DNA from: Cephalopachus bancanus
Lineage: Eukaryota; Chordata; Mammalia; Primates; Tarsiidae
Reading direction: 5' to 3'
Length of the DNA: 64,000 nt
Assembly (NCBI GenBank): GCA_027257055.1
Contig: JAPVLO010000518.1
Coordinates: forward strand, 1,674,001 to 1,738,000
Made by a program: the position numbers and the translations under genes
Part shown: positions 24,701 through 48,957 of the stretch, in pieces
How positions within the stretch are numbered: the first letter of the stretch is position 1
Layout of the letters: each line of letters begins with the position of its first letter
The notes under the pieces: model-generated
The model's database searches: none
The model's input: only the letters and a program-made list of their open reading frames with translations
What the model was told of the DNA's origin: nothing

Positions 24701-27629
24701 ATCTGGTTTATTATCCCCAAATTTCAGTTTAAAAATATGCGGGGAAAAAATTATTTTGTGTTTACAAAAATCAGAGTGGCTTGTTTTTCAAAGTTAGACA
24801 TTACTTTGGTTCTTTTAATAAAGGTAAGTAACAGAGAGGTTACAGAACACCTGCAGGGCAGTTGTAAAGGGGTTTATTCTCCTGCTGCTTTATCTTCACA
24901 AAATAGCATATAACATTCCAGATATCTGTACATTAGTCTGAGCTTTTTCTTGAGGGACTTGTTTTCATGTTGGAGGCAGACGTGGATGTTTGTGCCAGTT
25001 GGCTTTCTGAGGCAAGGTGAGTGACCATGTGAGGGCAAGTGATCAACAGAAATGCTGAGTATGACTTCTGTACCTCTTTTATGGGTTTAATGGGACGGCT
25101 CCTCCCTCTTCAGTTGTACTATAAAAGCTGGCACCATTCTTTCAATACTGAGTTCTCATAGGAATTTTGCAAAATTGTGTTTATTTTGGTATTATGAATT
25201 AACTAGAGAACAGCAGGAAATACTTGCATGTCACTTCCATCTTTTTTCCAAGAGAAGAAATGAATTAAATTGATGGTATTAAGGAGGGTTTTAGACCAAT
25301 AAAAGGAAATTCAACCAAGGGCTTCTTAGAACTTAAAAGCTACCTTCGAGAAAAGCTTCTTATCTGCTTTCAAATACAGACACAAGTTCTCTGCCTTGTT
25401 TTGAATAGGTAAGGTTTTCTTTTTTTTCTTTAATTAGGACATAACTTTGCCTTCTAGGAATAACTCACAGGATGCAATTTCAAGTAGTAGTCAGGCCACT
25501 GGTGATAGTATAGGTCTGTATTTTGTCTGAAATAACTAAATTGCCAGTAGTTCACTAACTTAGAACCCTAATCAGCTTTTCACCATGTATCATTCTCATT
25601 TTACCTATAAAAGTGAGCTGTGTAATACTTATATCCGTAAGAAATATATTTGTTTGACACACATTAAGCCACATTGGCAGTTATTGGCAGTGTTTAGCAT
25701 TGGCTCCAAAGATTTTAGCAGATGTGGTAAAAGGAACACCACGCTACAACACTGAATCTAATCTTAGCTTGCCTCTAAAGCACTGAAACCTTGGGCACTT
25801 GGATTAATTTTGCTGGGCTTGTTTCCTACAGTGTAAAACAAGAATAGTTCCCTGGGTTTCTGTCCATCAAAAAAGTTTAACTGTGAGGAGGCTCTTTTCC
25901 CCATCCTGCTAGGTCTGGTGAGACCTTAGTAGTAGGTTGTAAGAGACCAGCAATATCTGGGTTGTGAAGTATTTGAAGTTTTTTTTGTTCTCGTTAACAC
26001 TTAAGAGATTTATACGTAGCTCTCATCTCGAGAAGTTTGTTCAAAATTACACATCCCAGATTGGAACGGGCACTTAGCAGATACTTGTGCACCAAAAGAT
26101 TCATCAGGGAATGTGTTCTAAGACAGTTTTCTACCATTCAGGTTAAGAGTTTTCAAATAAAAATTTTTCTTAAGCAGGTCCATACACAGATTTCACTCCT
26201 TGGACAACAGAAGAACAGAAGCTTTTGGAACAAGCCTTGAAAACATATCCAGTAAATACACCTGAGAGATGGGAAAAAATAGCAGAAGCAGTGCCTGGTA
26301 GGACGAAGAAGGACTGCATGAAACGATACAAGGTTGTAGATTTATAGTTTATAGATTCCATTATCATTAAATTGTAAATTTTAAAAATTTGAATTTAAAT
26401 CTAAAAAAATTCAGAGAAACCCAGAACTTATAAAACTGCTGCCGGGCTCGGTGGCTCAACCTGTAATCCCGCGCTTTGGGAGGCTGAGGTGAGTGAATTG
26501 CCTGAGCCCACGGGTTCGAGACCCACCTGGGCAACTTGGTGAGACCTCATCTCCACAATAAATCAAAAATTAGCCAGGCGTGGTAGTGCGCGCCTGTAGT
26601 TCCAGCTACTTGGAAGGCTGAGGCAGAAGGATCGCCGGAGCCCAGCAGGTCAAGGCTGCGGTGGCCGGGAGCATGCCACTGCACTCCAGTCTGGGTGACA
26701 GAGTGAGACTCCAACTCAAAGAAAAAAAACTGCCATACTTTCAGCTACTTGGAAGGCTGAAGCAGAAAGATAGCCTGAGCCCAGCAGGTTGAGGCTGCAG
26801 TGGCCATGAGCGTGCCACTGCACTCCAGCCTGGGTGACAGAGTGAGACTGCAATTCAAAAAAAAGCATATTTATTGTATGTTTAAACTTTAGTCACTTTC
26901 AAAGTACTCAGTTTGATGTAATACAGCTATCAAGATGCTTTTTCTACTACTAAAAACAGTTTTTGAATTAGTCCATTTTGATGCCTTTTAGTGCTTCTGC
27001 CATTTTGTTTCACCTCTTCCACATCAGCAAAACATTTCCCTTTGATGACCTTTTTCGTTGGGGAACCAAAAAAAGTTGCTCAGGGTGAGGTCGGGTGAAT
27101 AGAGAAAGTGGGGCATGGGGGGCAGGGTTATGCTGGTTTTGATCAAAAACCACTGATCACTCAGTATGGTGCAGGCAGGTGCACTCGTAAATCACCCAGC
27201 ATGAAATGGGCAAACCCACTGAAAGAATCTCCAAAAAAAGTTCACTAAAGCCAAACACAGCCTCTCACAACAACGCTACTACAAGGGGCCTGCCCTCCCA
27301 AAGACAACTCTGGGTTTTTTGGGATCCCCCTCATATGTTATAGTTCACATTTTTATAATGCAGTGTTATACAAAGACATGACCAACCCGAGAAACTTCCT
27401 AGCCCTGGCAATTAGTGAATTCAACATTTTCAATAATATCTTAATGTATAGATTCACCCAATTTGAACGTTTTACACATATTTTGTTTTTTACATATGTC
27501 TGTTTTAAAATTCTGATAGCTACTCAGTTTAAATCCTACCTTTTCCCTTCCTAGGAACTTGTTGAGATGGTAAAAGCAAAGAAAGCTGCTCAAGAGCAAG
27601 TGCTGAATGCAAGTAGAGCCAAGAAATGA
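633..27629 (+). CDS. DNAJC2: DNAJC2 (MPP11/ZRF1), partial gene, 15 coding exons
   Basis: Product: J-domain protein of the cytosolic ribosome-associated complex. Known of the family: with HSPA14 it stimulates Hsp70 on nascent chains, and in the nucleus it binds ubiquitinated H2A and relieves Polycomb repression. Coding exons: 633-708, 9220-9318, 11018-11159, 13324-13404, 14281-14346, 15049-15140, 15479-15600, 15991-16140, 20116-20204, 20282-20351, 22070-22254, 23036-23136, 23257-23364, 26178-26332, 27555-27629. All introns are GT-AG and phases agree. The total of 1611 nt gives 536 codons plus TGA, equal to human residues 86-621, so only the first two exons lie upstream of the window. Seen in order: J domain with HHPDK (HPD intact, human 119-121), a Lys/Glu-rich helical region, SANT1 (starting [10 protein letters not shown]), SANT2 (starting [10 protein letters not shown], with RWEKIAEAV). 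No frameshift or internal stop is seen. Identity is firm from recalled family sequence; I could not align. Confidence 0.97.
831..1110 (-). mobile_element. Alu
   Basis: Full dimer with GAGTTGGAGTCTCACTCTGT and the lineage-type CCAGAATTACAGG. In DNAJC2 intron. Confidence 0.95.
1571..1874 (-). mobile_element. Alu
   Basis: Full dimer of an older state (GTGCTGGGATTACGG kept). Confidence 0.95.
1929..2215 (+). mobile_element. Old Alu
   Basis: Degraded dimer ending in a GAGA-rich tail. Confidence 0.8.
2216..2942. other. DNAJC2 intron, nothing recognised
   Basis: AT-rich, no repeat or exon recognised. Confidence 0.55.
2943..3155 (+). mobile_element. Alu, 3'-truncated
   Basis: Starts GCTGGGCACGGTGGCTCATG and stops at CCCAGCAGGCTG without the rest of the right monomer or a tail. 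Confidence 0.9.
3508..3791 (+). mobile_element. Alu
   Basis: Dimer with poly(A); flanked by CTCAGCAA(G) / CTCAGCAACT, a likely target duplication. Confidence 0.93.
3912..4224 (-). mobile_element. Alu with duplicated tail start
   Basis: T-run and GAGTTGGAGT occur twice in tandem at the left; carries the CAAGT deletion of the younger subfamily (CTTGCTGCCCAGG). Confidence 0.93.
4225..4385 (-). mobile_element. Alu right monomer
   Basis: Abuts the preceding Alu; only right-monomer sequence to CAGCTAATTTT. Confidence 0.85.
4386..5689. other. DNAJC2 intron around one Alu
   Basis: 4386-4898 and 5206-5689 show no known repeat; the second has G/T-rich text (GGCAGTGGGTGGTAGCTTGT) that may be an unnamed old repeat. 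Confidence 0.5.
4899..5205 (-). mobile_element. Alu
   Basis: Full dimer; CTGATTTTTT flanks both ends. Confidence 0.95.
5690..6040 (+). mobile_element. L1 3' end fragment (old)
   Basis: GAAACTGGAAACCACCCAAA, GGTGCAATGGAATACTACTC and the following text resemble the 3' part of old mammalian L1 elements. Confidence 0.7.
6294..6639. mobile_element. Tigger/pogo-type non-autonomous DNA transposon
   Basis: Inverted ends CAGTAAGTTCCCTACATAAG and TTCGTGTATAGGGGATTTAC then TG, with the TA target base pair kept on the right (6640-6641). The interior (AGCCTAGGTACACCCAACTA, GTAATAGGTTTATAATACTT) agrees with a known primate Tigger-derived MITE family as I recall it. Confidence 0.75.
6712..7003 (+). mobile_element. 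Alu
   Basis: Dimer with an A-rich tail. Confidence 0.93.
7070..7272 (+). mobile_element. MIR (interrupted at its 3' end by an Alu)
   Basis: GGGGAGTCAGGCTTTCTGGA, CTTATTTTCCTCATTTTGTA and CAATAA are MIR landmarks; AAATAAATG resumes after the Alu at 7277-7542. Confidence 0.7.
7277..7542 (+). mobile_element. Alu inserted in a MIR
   Basis: Middle linker shortened (CAATAAATTCGGCTACTTGG); tail is (CAAT)n. Confidence 0.9.
7584..7665. repeat. 41-bp tandem duplication
   Basis: Two identical copies beginning TGTGTCGGGGTACCAGCCCC, each with a GGGG-CCCC hairpin potential. Confidence 0.9.
7584..7800 (-). mobile_element. ERV LTR fragment (R/U5 end), - orientation
   Basis: Read on -, an AATAAA (TTTATT near 7751) is followed by a GC-richer block ending ACCCCGACACA, as at the U5 end of an LTR. 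The last 41 bp are duplicated (7584-7624 and 7625-7665). The upstream part of the LTR may run into the AT-rich 7800-8260 but its border is not recognisable. Confidence 0.5.
7801..8459. other. DNAJC2 intron, possible rest of an LTR then AT-rich sequence
   Basis: 7801-8040 may be U3 of the LTR at 7584; 8040-8459 is AT-rich with no features. Confidence 0.4.
8460..8755 (-). mobile_element. Old AluJ-like
   Basis: GGGTTCAAGCAGTCCTCCTG and GTGCTGGGATTATAGG are ancestral. Confidence 0.9.
8832..9102 (-). mobile_element. Alu
   Basis: Lineage-type dimer with AGCCGGAACTACAGG. Confidence 0.93.
9220..9318 (+). CDS. DNAJC2: DNAJC2 exon 4 (HPD motif)
   Basis: TTTTGCAG acceptor and GTAAGA donor. Encodes [13 protein letters not shown], holding the HPD tripeptide needed to stimulate Hsp70 ATPase, followed by the long loop typical of this family. 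Lies 8.5 kb downstream of the preceding exon. Confidence 0.95.
9478..9785 (+). mobile_element. MER5A-type hAT MITE, interrupted by an Alu
   Basis: AGCTTTTTAGAAATGCAG before and GACCTACTGATTAAAATCTG, CCAGGTGATTCTTATC after the Alu at 9530-9691 match MER5A. Confidence 0.7.
9530..9691 (+). mobile_element. Short Alu with internal deletion
   Basis: Left-monomer start joined to GGTGACAGAGCAAGACCCTG; about 160 bp in all, inserted in a MER5A. Confidence 0.8.
9809..10097 (-). mobile_element. Alu
   Basis: Dimer; left-monomer part mutated. Confidence 0.9.
10098..11017. other. DNAJC2 intron flanking an Alu
   Basis: 10098-10480 and 10778-11017: nothing recognised outside the Alu. Confidence 0.55.
10481..10777 (-). 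mobile_element. Alu
   Basis: Flanked by GAGGGGGTGATATTTA on both sides, a clear target duplication. Confidence 0.96.
11018..11159 (+). CDS. DNAJC2: DNAJC2 exon 5
   Basis: TTCTCAG acceptor and GTGAGT donor. Encodes [14 protein letters not shown] (J-domain helix IV end) and on to ERNSR, about residues 144-191. Confidence 0.95.
11539..11830 (-). mobile_element. Alu
   Basis: Flanked by TTGCTCCTCTTTT / TTGTTCCTCTTTT. Confidence 0.95.
11985..12445 (+). mobile_element. MER5A-type hAT MITE, interrupted by an Alu
   Basis: GTGGAATCACCTGGAAAGCT, GAGAGATTCTGATTTATTGG and, after the Alu at 12099-12372, CCCAGGTGATTCTACTGTGC match MER5A. Confidence 0.75.
12099..12372 (-). mobile_element. Alu inserted in a MER5A
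   Basis: Dimer with a short internal deletion (CCTTCCAACACCACCACGCC). Confidence 0.9.
12687..12983 (-). mobile_element. Alu
   Basis: Dimer; flanked by TATTAACTTTTTT / CATTAACATTTTT. Confidence 0.93.
13324..13404 (+). CDS. DNAJC2: DNAJC2 exon 6
   Basis: TTTCAG acceptor and GTAAGT donor. Encodes [17 protein letters not shown] and on to YSF, residues 191-218, the zuotin-homology region. Confidence 0.95.
13405..14280. other. DNAJC2 intron without recognised repeats
   Basis: An 876-bp intron free of Alus, unusual for this window. Confidence 0.6.
14281..14346 (+). CDS. DNAJC2: DNAJC2 exon 7
   Basis: ATATTAG acceptor and GTATGT donor. Encodes [20 protein letters not shown], about residues 218-240, part of the zuotin-homology region. 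Confidence 0.94.
14546..14755 (-). mobile_element. Alu, lacks the 3' end
   Basis: Starts inside the right monomer (TGCTGGACTCAGATAATCC); no tail. Confidence 0.88.
15049..15140 (+). CDS. DNAJC2: DNAJC2 exon 8
   Basis: TTATAG acceptor and GTAAGT donor. Encodes [20 protein letters not shown] and on to RTLV, residues 240-271, basic and helical. Confidence 0.94.
15169..15420 (-). mobile_element. Alu with deletion
   Basis: Missing about 35 bp of the right monomer (CACACTCATCCGCCTCAGCC). It lies in the intron directly after DNAJC2 exon 8. Confidence 0.9.
15479..15600 (+). CDS. DNAJC2: DNAJC2 exon 9
   Basis: TGTTAG acceptor and GTAAGA donor. Encodes [20 protein letters not shown] followed by a Lys/Glu/Ala helix, residues 271-311; in this family the charged region contacts the ribosome. 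Confidence 0.95.
15991..16140 (+). CDS. DNAJC2: DNAJC2 exon 10
   Basis: TTTTTAAAG acceptor and GTATGT donor. Encodes [20 protein letters not shown] and on to QKLRNSCK, residues 312-361, a continuous charged helix. Confidence 0.95.
16294..16542 (-). mobile_element. Old AluJ-like
   Basis: GAGACAGGGTCTCACTCTG start and old-type text; preceded by three GGTTTTTTGTTT repeats. Confidence 0.85.
16636..16935 (-). mobile_element. Alu
   Basis: Dimer with a (TTTA)n-type tail. Confidence 0.93.
16936..17874. other. DNAJC2 intron, nothing recognised
   Basis: AT-rich unique sequence between Alu and MIR. Confidence 0.55.
17875..18120 (+). mobile_element. MIR
   Basis: GAACATGGGCTCAGG, CTTACTAGCTGTGGAATCC, TTTCCTCACCTATACTATGG, GTTGTGAAGATTAAATGAGG and AACTTAATAAA are in MIR order. 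Confidence 0.85.
18200..20115. other. DNAJC2 intron, purine-rich old-repeat-like blocks
   Basis: 18230-18720 and 19190-19560 are G/A-rich with phrases (CTTGCCTTCAAGGGATCTAC, CCACAATCCAGGTGAGAG, GGATGGGACCCTGGCAAAC) typical of an ancient mammalian interspersed repeat I cannot name with certainty. Alu at 18789-19097 sits inside. Confidence 0.4.
18789..19097 (-). mobile_element. Alu, younger subfamily
   Basis: CAAGT deletion (TCTCGCTGCCCAGG), CCGGAATTACAGG, AAAGGCGCGGG. Target duplication TATGTCTTAATTTA. Confidence 0.96.
20116..20204 (+). CDS. DNAJC2: DNAJC2 exon 11
   Basis: CTTCTAG acceptor and GTATAC donor. Encodes [20 protein letters not shown] and on to LELA, residues 362-391. Confidence 0.95.
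20282..20351 (+). CDS. DNAJC2: DNAJC2 exon 12
   Basis: Short 77-bp intron before it, with a polypyrimidine run and TTTAG. Encodes [20 protein letters not shown] and on to EKQ, residues 391-414. Donor GTAATA. Confidence 0.94.
20395..20645 (-). mobile_element. Old Alu
   Basis: Ends at CCCAAAGTGCTGG without the 5' end; old-type text. Confidence 0.88.
20646..22069. other. DNAJC2 intron, old-repeat-like
   Basis: 21000-21950 continues the same kind of old repeat text (ATTCAGTTCAACAAGTATTA, AAGATGACTCCAAGATAGCA). An open frame at 21929-22261 is only exon 13 read through from the intron. Confidence 0.4.
22070..22254 (+). CDS. DNAJC2: DNAJC2 exon 13 (SANT1 start)
   Basis: TTTGTGCAG acceptor and GTACTG donor. 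Encodes a Glu/Lys/Arg helix, a Gly-rich linker ([10 protein letters not shown]), then [18 protein letters not shown], the first two helices of SANT1. Residues 415-476. Confidence 0.96.
22817..22895 (+). repeat. Dispersed repeat copy 1 (unnamed)
   Basis: ATTTGTACACAGAATCTACA, TGTTGTACAAAC, then GAAGAGCAAAACC: near match to 23923-23990. In the intron before DNAJC2 exon 14. Confidence 0.8.
23036..23136 (+). CDS. DNAJC2: DNAJC2 exon 14 (SANT1 end)
   Basis: TATAG acceptor and GTGAGT donor. Encodes [20 protein letters not shown] and on to SLQKL, closing SANT1 (about residues 476-510). Confidence 0.96.
23257..23364 (+). CDS. DNAJC2: DNAJC2 exon 15
   Basis: CTTCAG acceptor and GTAATT donor. Encodes the inter-SANT linker [20 protein letters not shown] and on to TPSERFE, residues 510-546. 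Confidence 0.95.
23923..23990 (+). repeat. Dispersed repeat copy 2 (unnamed)
   Basis: ATTTGTACACAGAATCTATA, TGTTGTACAAAC, then GAAAAGCAAAACT: same order as copy 1, 1.1 kb away. Confidence 0.8.
24397..24687 (-). mobile_element. Alu, younger subfamily
   Basis: TCTCGTTGCCCAGG deletion allele; target duplication TAGTTTTATT. Confidence 0.96.
24688..26177. other. DNAJC2 intron, nothing recognised
   Basis: 1.5 kb of Alu-free unique sequence before exon 16. Confidence 0.55.
26178..26332 (+). CDS. DNAJC2: DNAJC2 exon 16 (SANT2)
   Basis: TTAAGCAG acceptor; the donor is a weaker GTTGTA. Encodes [20 protein letters not shown] and on to [11 protein letters not shown], most of SANT2 (residues 546-597). 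Confidence 0.96.
26440..26730 (+). mobile_element. Alu
   Basis: Starts GCCGGGCTCGGTGGCTCAAC; complete lineage-type dimer with a tail. Next to a second Alu piece. Confidence 0.95.
26740..26868 (+). mobile_element. Alu right monomer
   Basis: Begins CAGCTACTTGGAAGGCTGAA and ends with an A-tail; 5'-truncated copy directly after the preceding Alu. Confidence 0.9.
26960..27345 (-). mobile_element. mariner (Tc1/mariner) transposase relic
   Basis: On the - strand around 27130-27050 a frame reads [20 protein letters not shown] then FWFPNEK, and a shifted frame continues [16 protein letters not shown]. This matches the mariner catalytic-end signature (PPYSPDLAPSDF then LFPKMKK). Frameshifts and an in-frame stop make it inactive. 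It sits in the last intron of DNAJC2, antisense to it. Borders are approximate. Confidence 0.7.
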
Positions 27630-27690
27630 CTTGATGACAATCTTTGTTGTGTGTGCATTTTTATAATAAAACTGAAAATACTGTACAAAT
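27555..27690 (+). CDS. DNAJC2: DNAJC2 last exon and short 3' UTR
   Basis: TTCCTAG acceptor. Encodes [20 protein letters not shown] then RAKK and TGA at 27627-27629. A canonical AATAAA lies at 27665-27670, so the 3' UTR is only about 60 nt; the end given is estimated from the signal. Confidence 0.93.
27665..27670 (+). terminator. DNAJC2 polyadenylation signal
   Basis: AATAAA 36 nt after the stop codon, followed by T-rich sequence. Confidence 0.85.
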
Positions 27691-27862
27691 TTTCATTCTT
27701 AAAATTATACTTATGGTAATAATTTATAAGTGTGCTGATTCCAACAGAGTTTTTCAGAGCACAAAGATTGACCATTATATAGAACAGTCTTCAGAGTGAC
27801 AATCTTACCCTTTGAAAGTATGACACGATATTATTCAAATTTCCAAATATAAATACTTCATT

Positions 27863-27868
27863 TTTATT
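27863..27868 (-). terminator. PMPCB candidate polyadenylation signal
   Basis: TTTATT on the + strand, i.e. AATAAA for the - strand gene, about 83 nt past the PMPCB stop. Best candidate by position; unproven. Confidence 0.6.
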
Positions 27869-27950
27869 TTGGAGGGGAGATTTATAGCTTAAAACTTGCA
27901 GATCTTAGTTTTATAAGTATATATGTTTAAAATTTTTTATTAGGAGCATT

Positions 27951-45352
<17,402 letters not shown>

Positions 45353-45499
45353 CTCCGACAAGGTGGAGGATGTGCTTCCGGGTTCATGACCTGCATTCCC
45401 AAGGCAGTTGGCGGGCCCCACCTTGTGGCTAGGATGCGAATGACGTTCCTCGAAGCGCTCGTGGGAGGCATCCCGACCTGAGCGTGGCGCTGAGCCGTC

Positions 45500-46184
45500 T
45501 ATACCAAATAACACGAATTAGGGAGTCTGTAGAAGCCCCTGTATCATCAGTTACTTTTATCGATCGCCTACGACGTGCAAGGTACAAATGTGGCATAGTT
45601 AAAAGTAACCTGGCCGGGCTGGGTGGCTCAAACCTGTAATCCCAGCACTTTGGGAGGCCGAGGTGAGGGGATTACGCGAGAACAGCCTGTCCAACTTGGC
45701 GAGACCTCGTCTCTACAATAAATAAAAACGTTAGCCGGGCATGGTAGCGCGCGCATCTAGTTCCGGCTACTTGGAAGGCTGAGGCGGAAGGCTCACCGGA
45801 GCCCAGCGAATCGACTCTGGGGTGGCCGTGAGCATGCCACTCCAGTCTGGGCGACGGAGTGAGACTCCAACTAAAAAAAAAAAAAAAAAAAAAAAAAACC
45901 TAATGCAACATATCATCCCATTGGTGGCTGGAACTGATCAGAAACAGTGGAAAAAGATCCATAGCTCTCTATCCTTAAAGGAAGCCTTTCTGGGACAGAG
46001 ACGTGGTAAGGGGTGAAGATGCGTAAGTGTTGATTCCTATTCACTCTTCAAACTTTGTAGTCTAGTTTATCCCATGCCATAGAAATTGTCTGTTGTGACG
46101 TCACTAATTGTAACTCATCCAAAAGGGAACTCATTGTTGCTCCTGACTCTCTTCCTATATTTGCAACGTTAAACAGCCAATCAG
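45500..46184. other. Upstream of PMPCB
   Basis: One Alu, then unique sequence; no second divergent gene seen. Confidence 0.5.
45612..45899 (+). mobile_element. Alu upstream of PMPCB
   Basis: Dimer with a long A-tail. Confidence 0.95.
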
Positions 46185-46530
46185 ACCTTCATTCACTCTG
46201 ACATCCAAATCAGAAACCTGGATATCATCCTCAGTTCTTCCCTTTTTCCACCCACCGCATCCAATTGATACACCCCTTTCCTGCATCTTCATTTTGCTCC
46301 AGCCCCCTTTTCAGTTTTTCACCATGAGATCTTTTTAGAATTCAACTCTTAGCATGGCGGGCTCATGATATTTAAAAAAAAAAAAAAAAGCCTCCGGTAA
46401 CTCCATTAGAGAAACGTAAAGTCTCCCTAACATGGCACATAGGACCGACCACCTGTGATCTGACTCCCATTTATCTTTCTGGAGTCATCTCTTTCCACCT
46501 ACCCCCTCTGCTGTGATTCACAGGTTTAGC
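46185..46530 (+). mobile_element. L2 fragment
   Basis: AACCTGGATATCATCCTCAG, TTGCTCCAGCCCCC, CCTCCGGTAACTCCATTAG and ACATGGCACATAGGACCGAC follow the L2 3' consensus as I know it. An A-run at 46372-46389 interrupts it. Confidence 0.65.
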
Positions 46531-46589
46531 CCACAAGACCTATTAGGTAATAAAGGACAGACAAGGTTATTCCCTCATGTTTCTAAAAC

Positions 46590-46618
46590 ATATATATATA
46601 TACACATATATATACACA
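46590..46618. repeat. TA/CA dinucleotide repeat
   Basis: Alternating (TA)n and CACATA units. Confidence 0.85.
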
Positions 46619-46815
46619 AATATTTAGGCATAATCACAAATTTCCCAGGAAACACCTTGGAAATTTTAGCAAGAATTTGTCTTCAATTTTTAATATACTC
46701 AATTTCATTAATGTGTTAGTGATTATTTACAGTCAATAGCTTAGAACATAAATCCTACAGAAATTGAGTGTAACAGAGTAGGCCCAAAAATGACCCTTAT
46801 AGCCCCCAGCAACAC

Positions 46816-47131
46816 CCATTACTTTTATTTATTTATTTATTTATTTTATTTTATTTTTAGTTGGAGTCTCACTCGGTCGCCCAGACTGGAGTGCAGTGGC
46901 CGCTCCCGGCCACCGCTACCTCTACCTGCTGGGCTCCAGCGATCCTTCCGCCTCAGCCTTCCGAGTAGCCGGAATTACAGGCATGTGCTACCACGCCCGG
47001 CTGATTTTTTGATTTATTGTAGAGATGAGGTCTCGCTGCCCAGGCGGGTCTCGAACCCGCGGGCTCAGGCAATCCACTCACCTCAGCCTCCCAAAGGCGC
47101 GGGATTACAGGCTGAGCCACCGAGCCGGGCT
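46816..47131 (-). mobile_element. Alu, younger subfamily
   Basis: TCTCGCTGCCCAGG and a perfect CGGGTCTCGAACCCG palindromic B-box region; (TTTA)n tail. Confidence 0.96.
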
Positions 47132-47659
47132 GGCCATTTCTTTCCCTTCTATCTTCCGATCGAACTTGATCTCTGTCTGTTGCTAGTTCTGGAATACAGT
47201 ACTTTCCCCTTGTTGGTTTCTTTAATCCCCGCCCCTACATTTGCAAATAGTCCCTCAGTTACCTAATTGGAATATGTCAGGAACTAGGCGGATACAAAGT
47301 TTTAAATTTAATTTGTGTTAACCAGTATTAGTAAAAATCAGCATTATATTTAATATTATTAAGTTGTATTATGTATTAAACTGATTAATGATATTATTGT
47401 TAATCACTAATTTTACTTTAAAGGAAGAAAAGCAACTAAGTGAAACTGAAGGAACTGTTGAGCTTTAAATATTTGTTCATTACATTGTTCATCCTAAAAT
47501 CTACCTGTTTAGTAGAGGTCAAGAACTATTGTTTTTAATTGAAATATGTATCTTTAAAAAGGTTTCTCTTTTTAAACAATTTTTATACGTACGTTTCAAT
47601 GTAAACATAGCTCTTGACTTTCTACTTCGGAAGATAAAGGCATTTAAAATCTTACCCTT
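47132..47659. other. Intergenic, nothing recognised
   Basis: AT-rich between Alus. Confidence 0.55.
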
Positions 47660-47960
47660 AGCCGGGCTCGGTGGCTCAGCTGTAATCCCGTGCCTTTGGA
47701 GGCTGAGGTGAATGGATTGCCTGAGCCCGCGGGTTCGAGACCCGCCTGGGCAGCAAGACCTCATCTCTACAATAAATAAAAAAATCAGCCGGGCGTGGTA
47801 GCGCTTGCCTGTAATTCTGGCCACTTGGAAGGCTGAGGCGGAAGGATCACTGGAGCCAGCAAGTGGAGGCTGCGGTGCCGGGAGCGGCCACTGCACTCCA
47901 GTCTGGGTGACAGAGTGAGACTCAACTCAAAAATAAAAAAATAAAAAAATAAAAAAATAA
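47660..47960 (+). mobile_element. Alu, younger subfamily (1st of three head to tail)
   Basis: GGGCAGCAAGACC; target duplication AAAATCTTACCCTT. Confidence 0.96.
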
Positions 47961-47973
47961 AATCTTACCCTTT

Positions 47974-48280
47974 GGCCGGGTTGGGTGGCTCAGCCTGTAA
48001 TCCCGCACTTTGGGAGGCCGAGGTGAGTGGATTGCCTGAGCCCGCGGGTTGGAGACCCACCTGGGCAACTTGGCAAGACCTCATCTCTACAACAAAATCA
48101 AAAAAATTAGTATGGCGTGGTAGCGTGAGCCTGTTGTTCCAGCTACTTGGAAGGCTGAGGAGGAAGGTTCGCTGGAACCGGCAGGTCGAGGCTGCAGTGG
48201 CCAGGAGCGGCCACTGCACTCCAGTCTGGGCAACAGAGTGAGTCTTCAACTCAAAAAAATAAAATAAAATAAAATAAAAT
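47974..48280 (+). mobile_element. Alu (2nd of three)
   Basis: Keeps the longer CAACTTGGC allele; tail (AAAAT)n. Confidence 0.96.
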
Positions 48281-48283
48281 CTA

Positions 48284-48588
48284 GCTGGGCTCGGTGGCTT
48301 AGCCTGTAATCCCGTGCCTTTAGGAGGCTGAGGTGAGTAGATTGCCTGAGCCCGCGGGTTCAAGACCCGCCTGGGCAGCGAGACCTCATCTCTACAATAA
48401 ATAAATTAAAAAAAAATCAGCCGGGCGTGGTAGTGCACGCCTGTAATTCCGGCTACTTGGAAGGCTGAAGCAGAAGGATCGCCGGAGCCCAGCAGGTGGA
48501 GGCCGCAGTGGCTGGGAGCAGACACTGCACTCCAGTCTGGGCGACAGAGTGAGACTCCAACTCAAACAAAAAACAAACAAAAAAACTT
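48284..48588 (+). mobile_element. Alu, younger subfamily (3rd of three)
   Basis: GGGCAGCGAGACC; tail with CAAA repeats. Confidence 0.96.
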
Positions 48589-48679
48589 AAACTTCCTCCA
48601 AACTCATTTCTCCACCTCTTGATTTTTGTTAGATATATATATGTCTATGTATACATATATGTATATCCATATCTATATC

Positions 48680-48957
48680 TTTTTTTTTCCTTTTCAGTAG
48701 GGTCTCACTCTGTCATCCAGGCTGGAGTGCAGTGACACGATCATGGCTTGTCACAGCCAAAATTTCCTGAGCTCAGGTGAATCATCTGTCTCAGCCTCCC
48801 AAGTCGTTGGGACTACAGGCTCATGCCACCATGCTTGGCTAATTTCCTGATTTCTTTCTTTCTTTCTTTTTTTTAGAGGTGAGTTCTCCTTATGTTGCCT
48901 TAGCTGGTCTTGAACCCCAAAGAACTGGAATTACAGGCATGAGCCACCACACCCAGC
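48680..48957 (-). mobile_element. Old Alu
   Basis: Old-type dimer, with a (TTTC)n insertion in the linker. Confidence 0.88.

Noticed and set aside
47725..47745. tRNA gene suggested by GGTTCGAGACC stems
   Set aside because: It is the Alu internal promoter; no acceptor stem, anticodon arm or cloverleaf around it.
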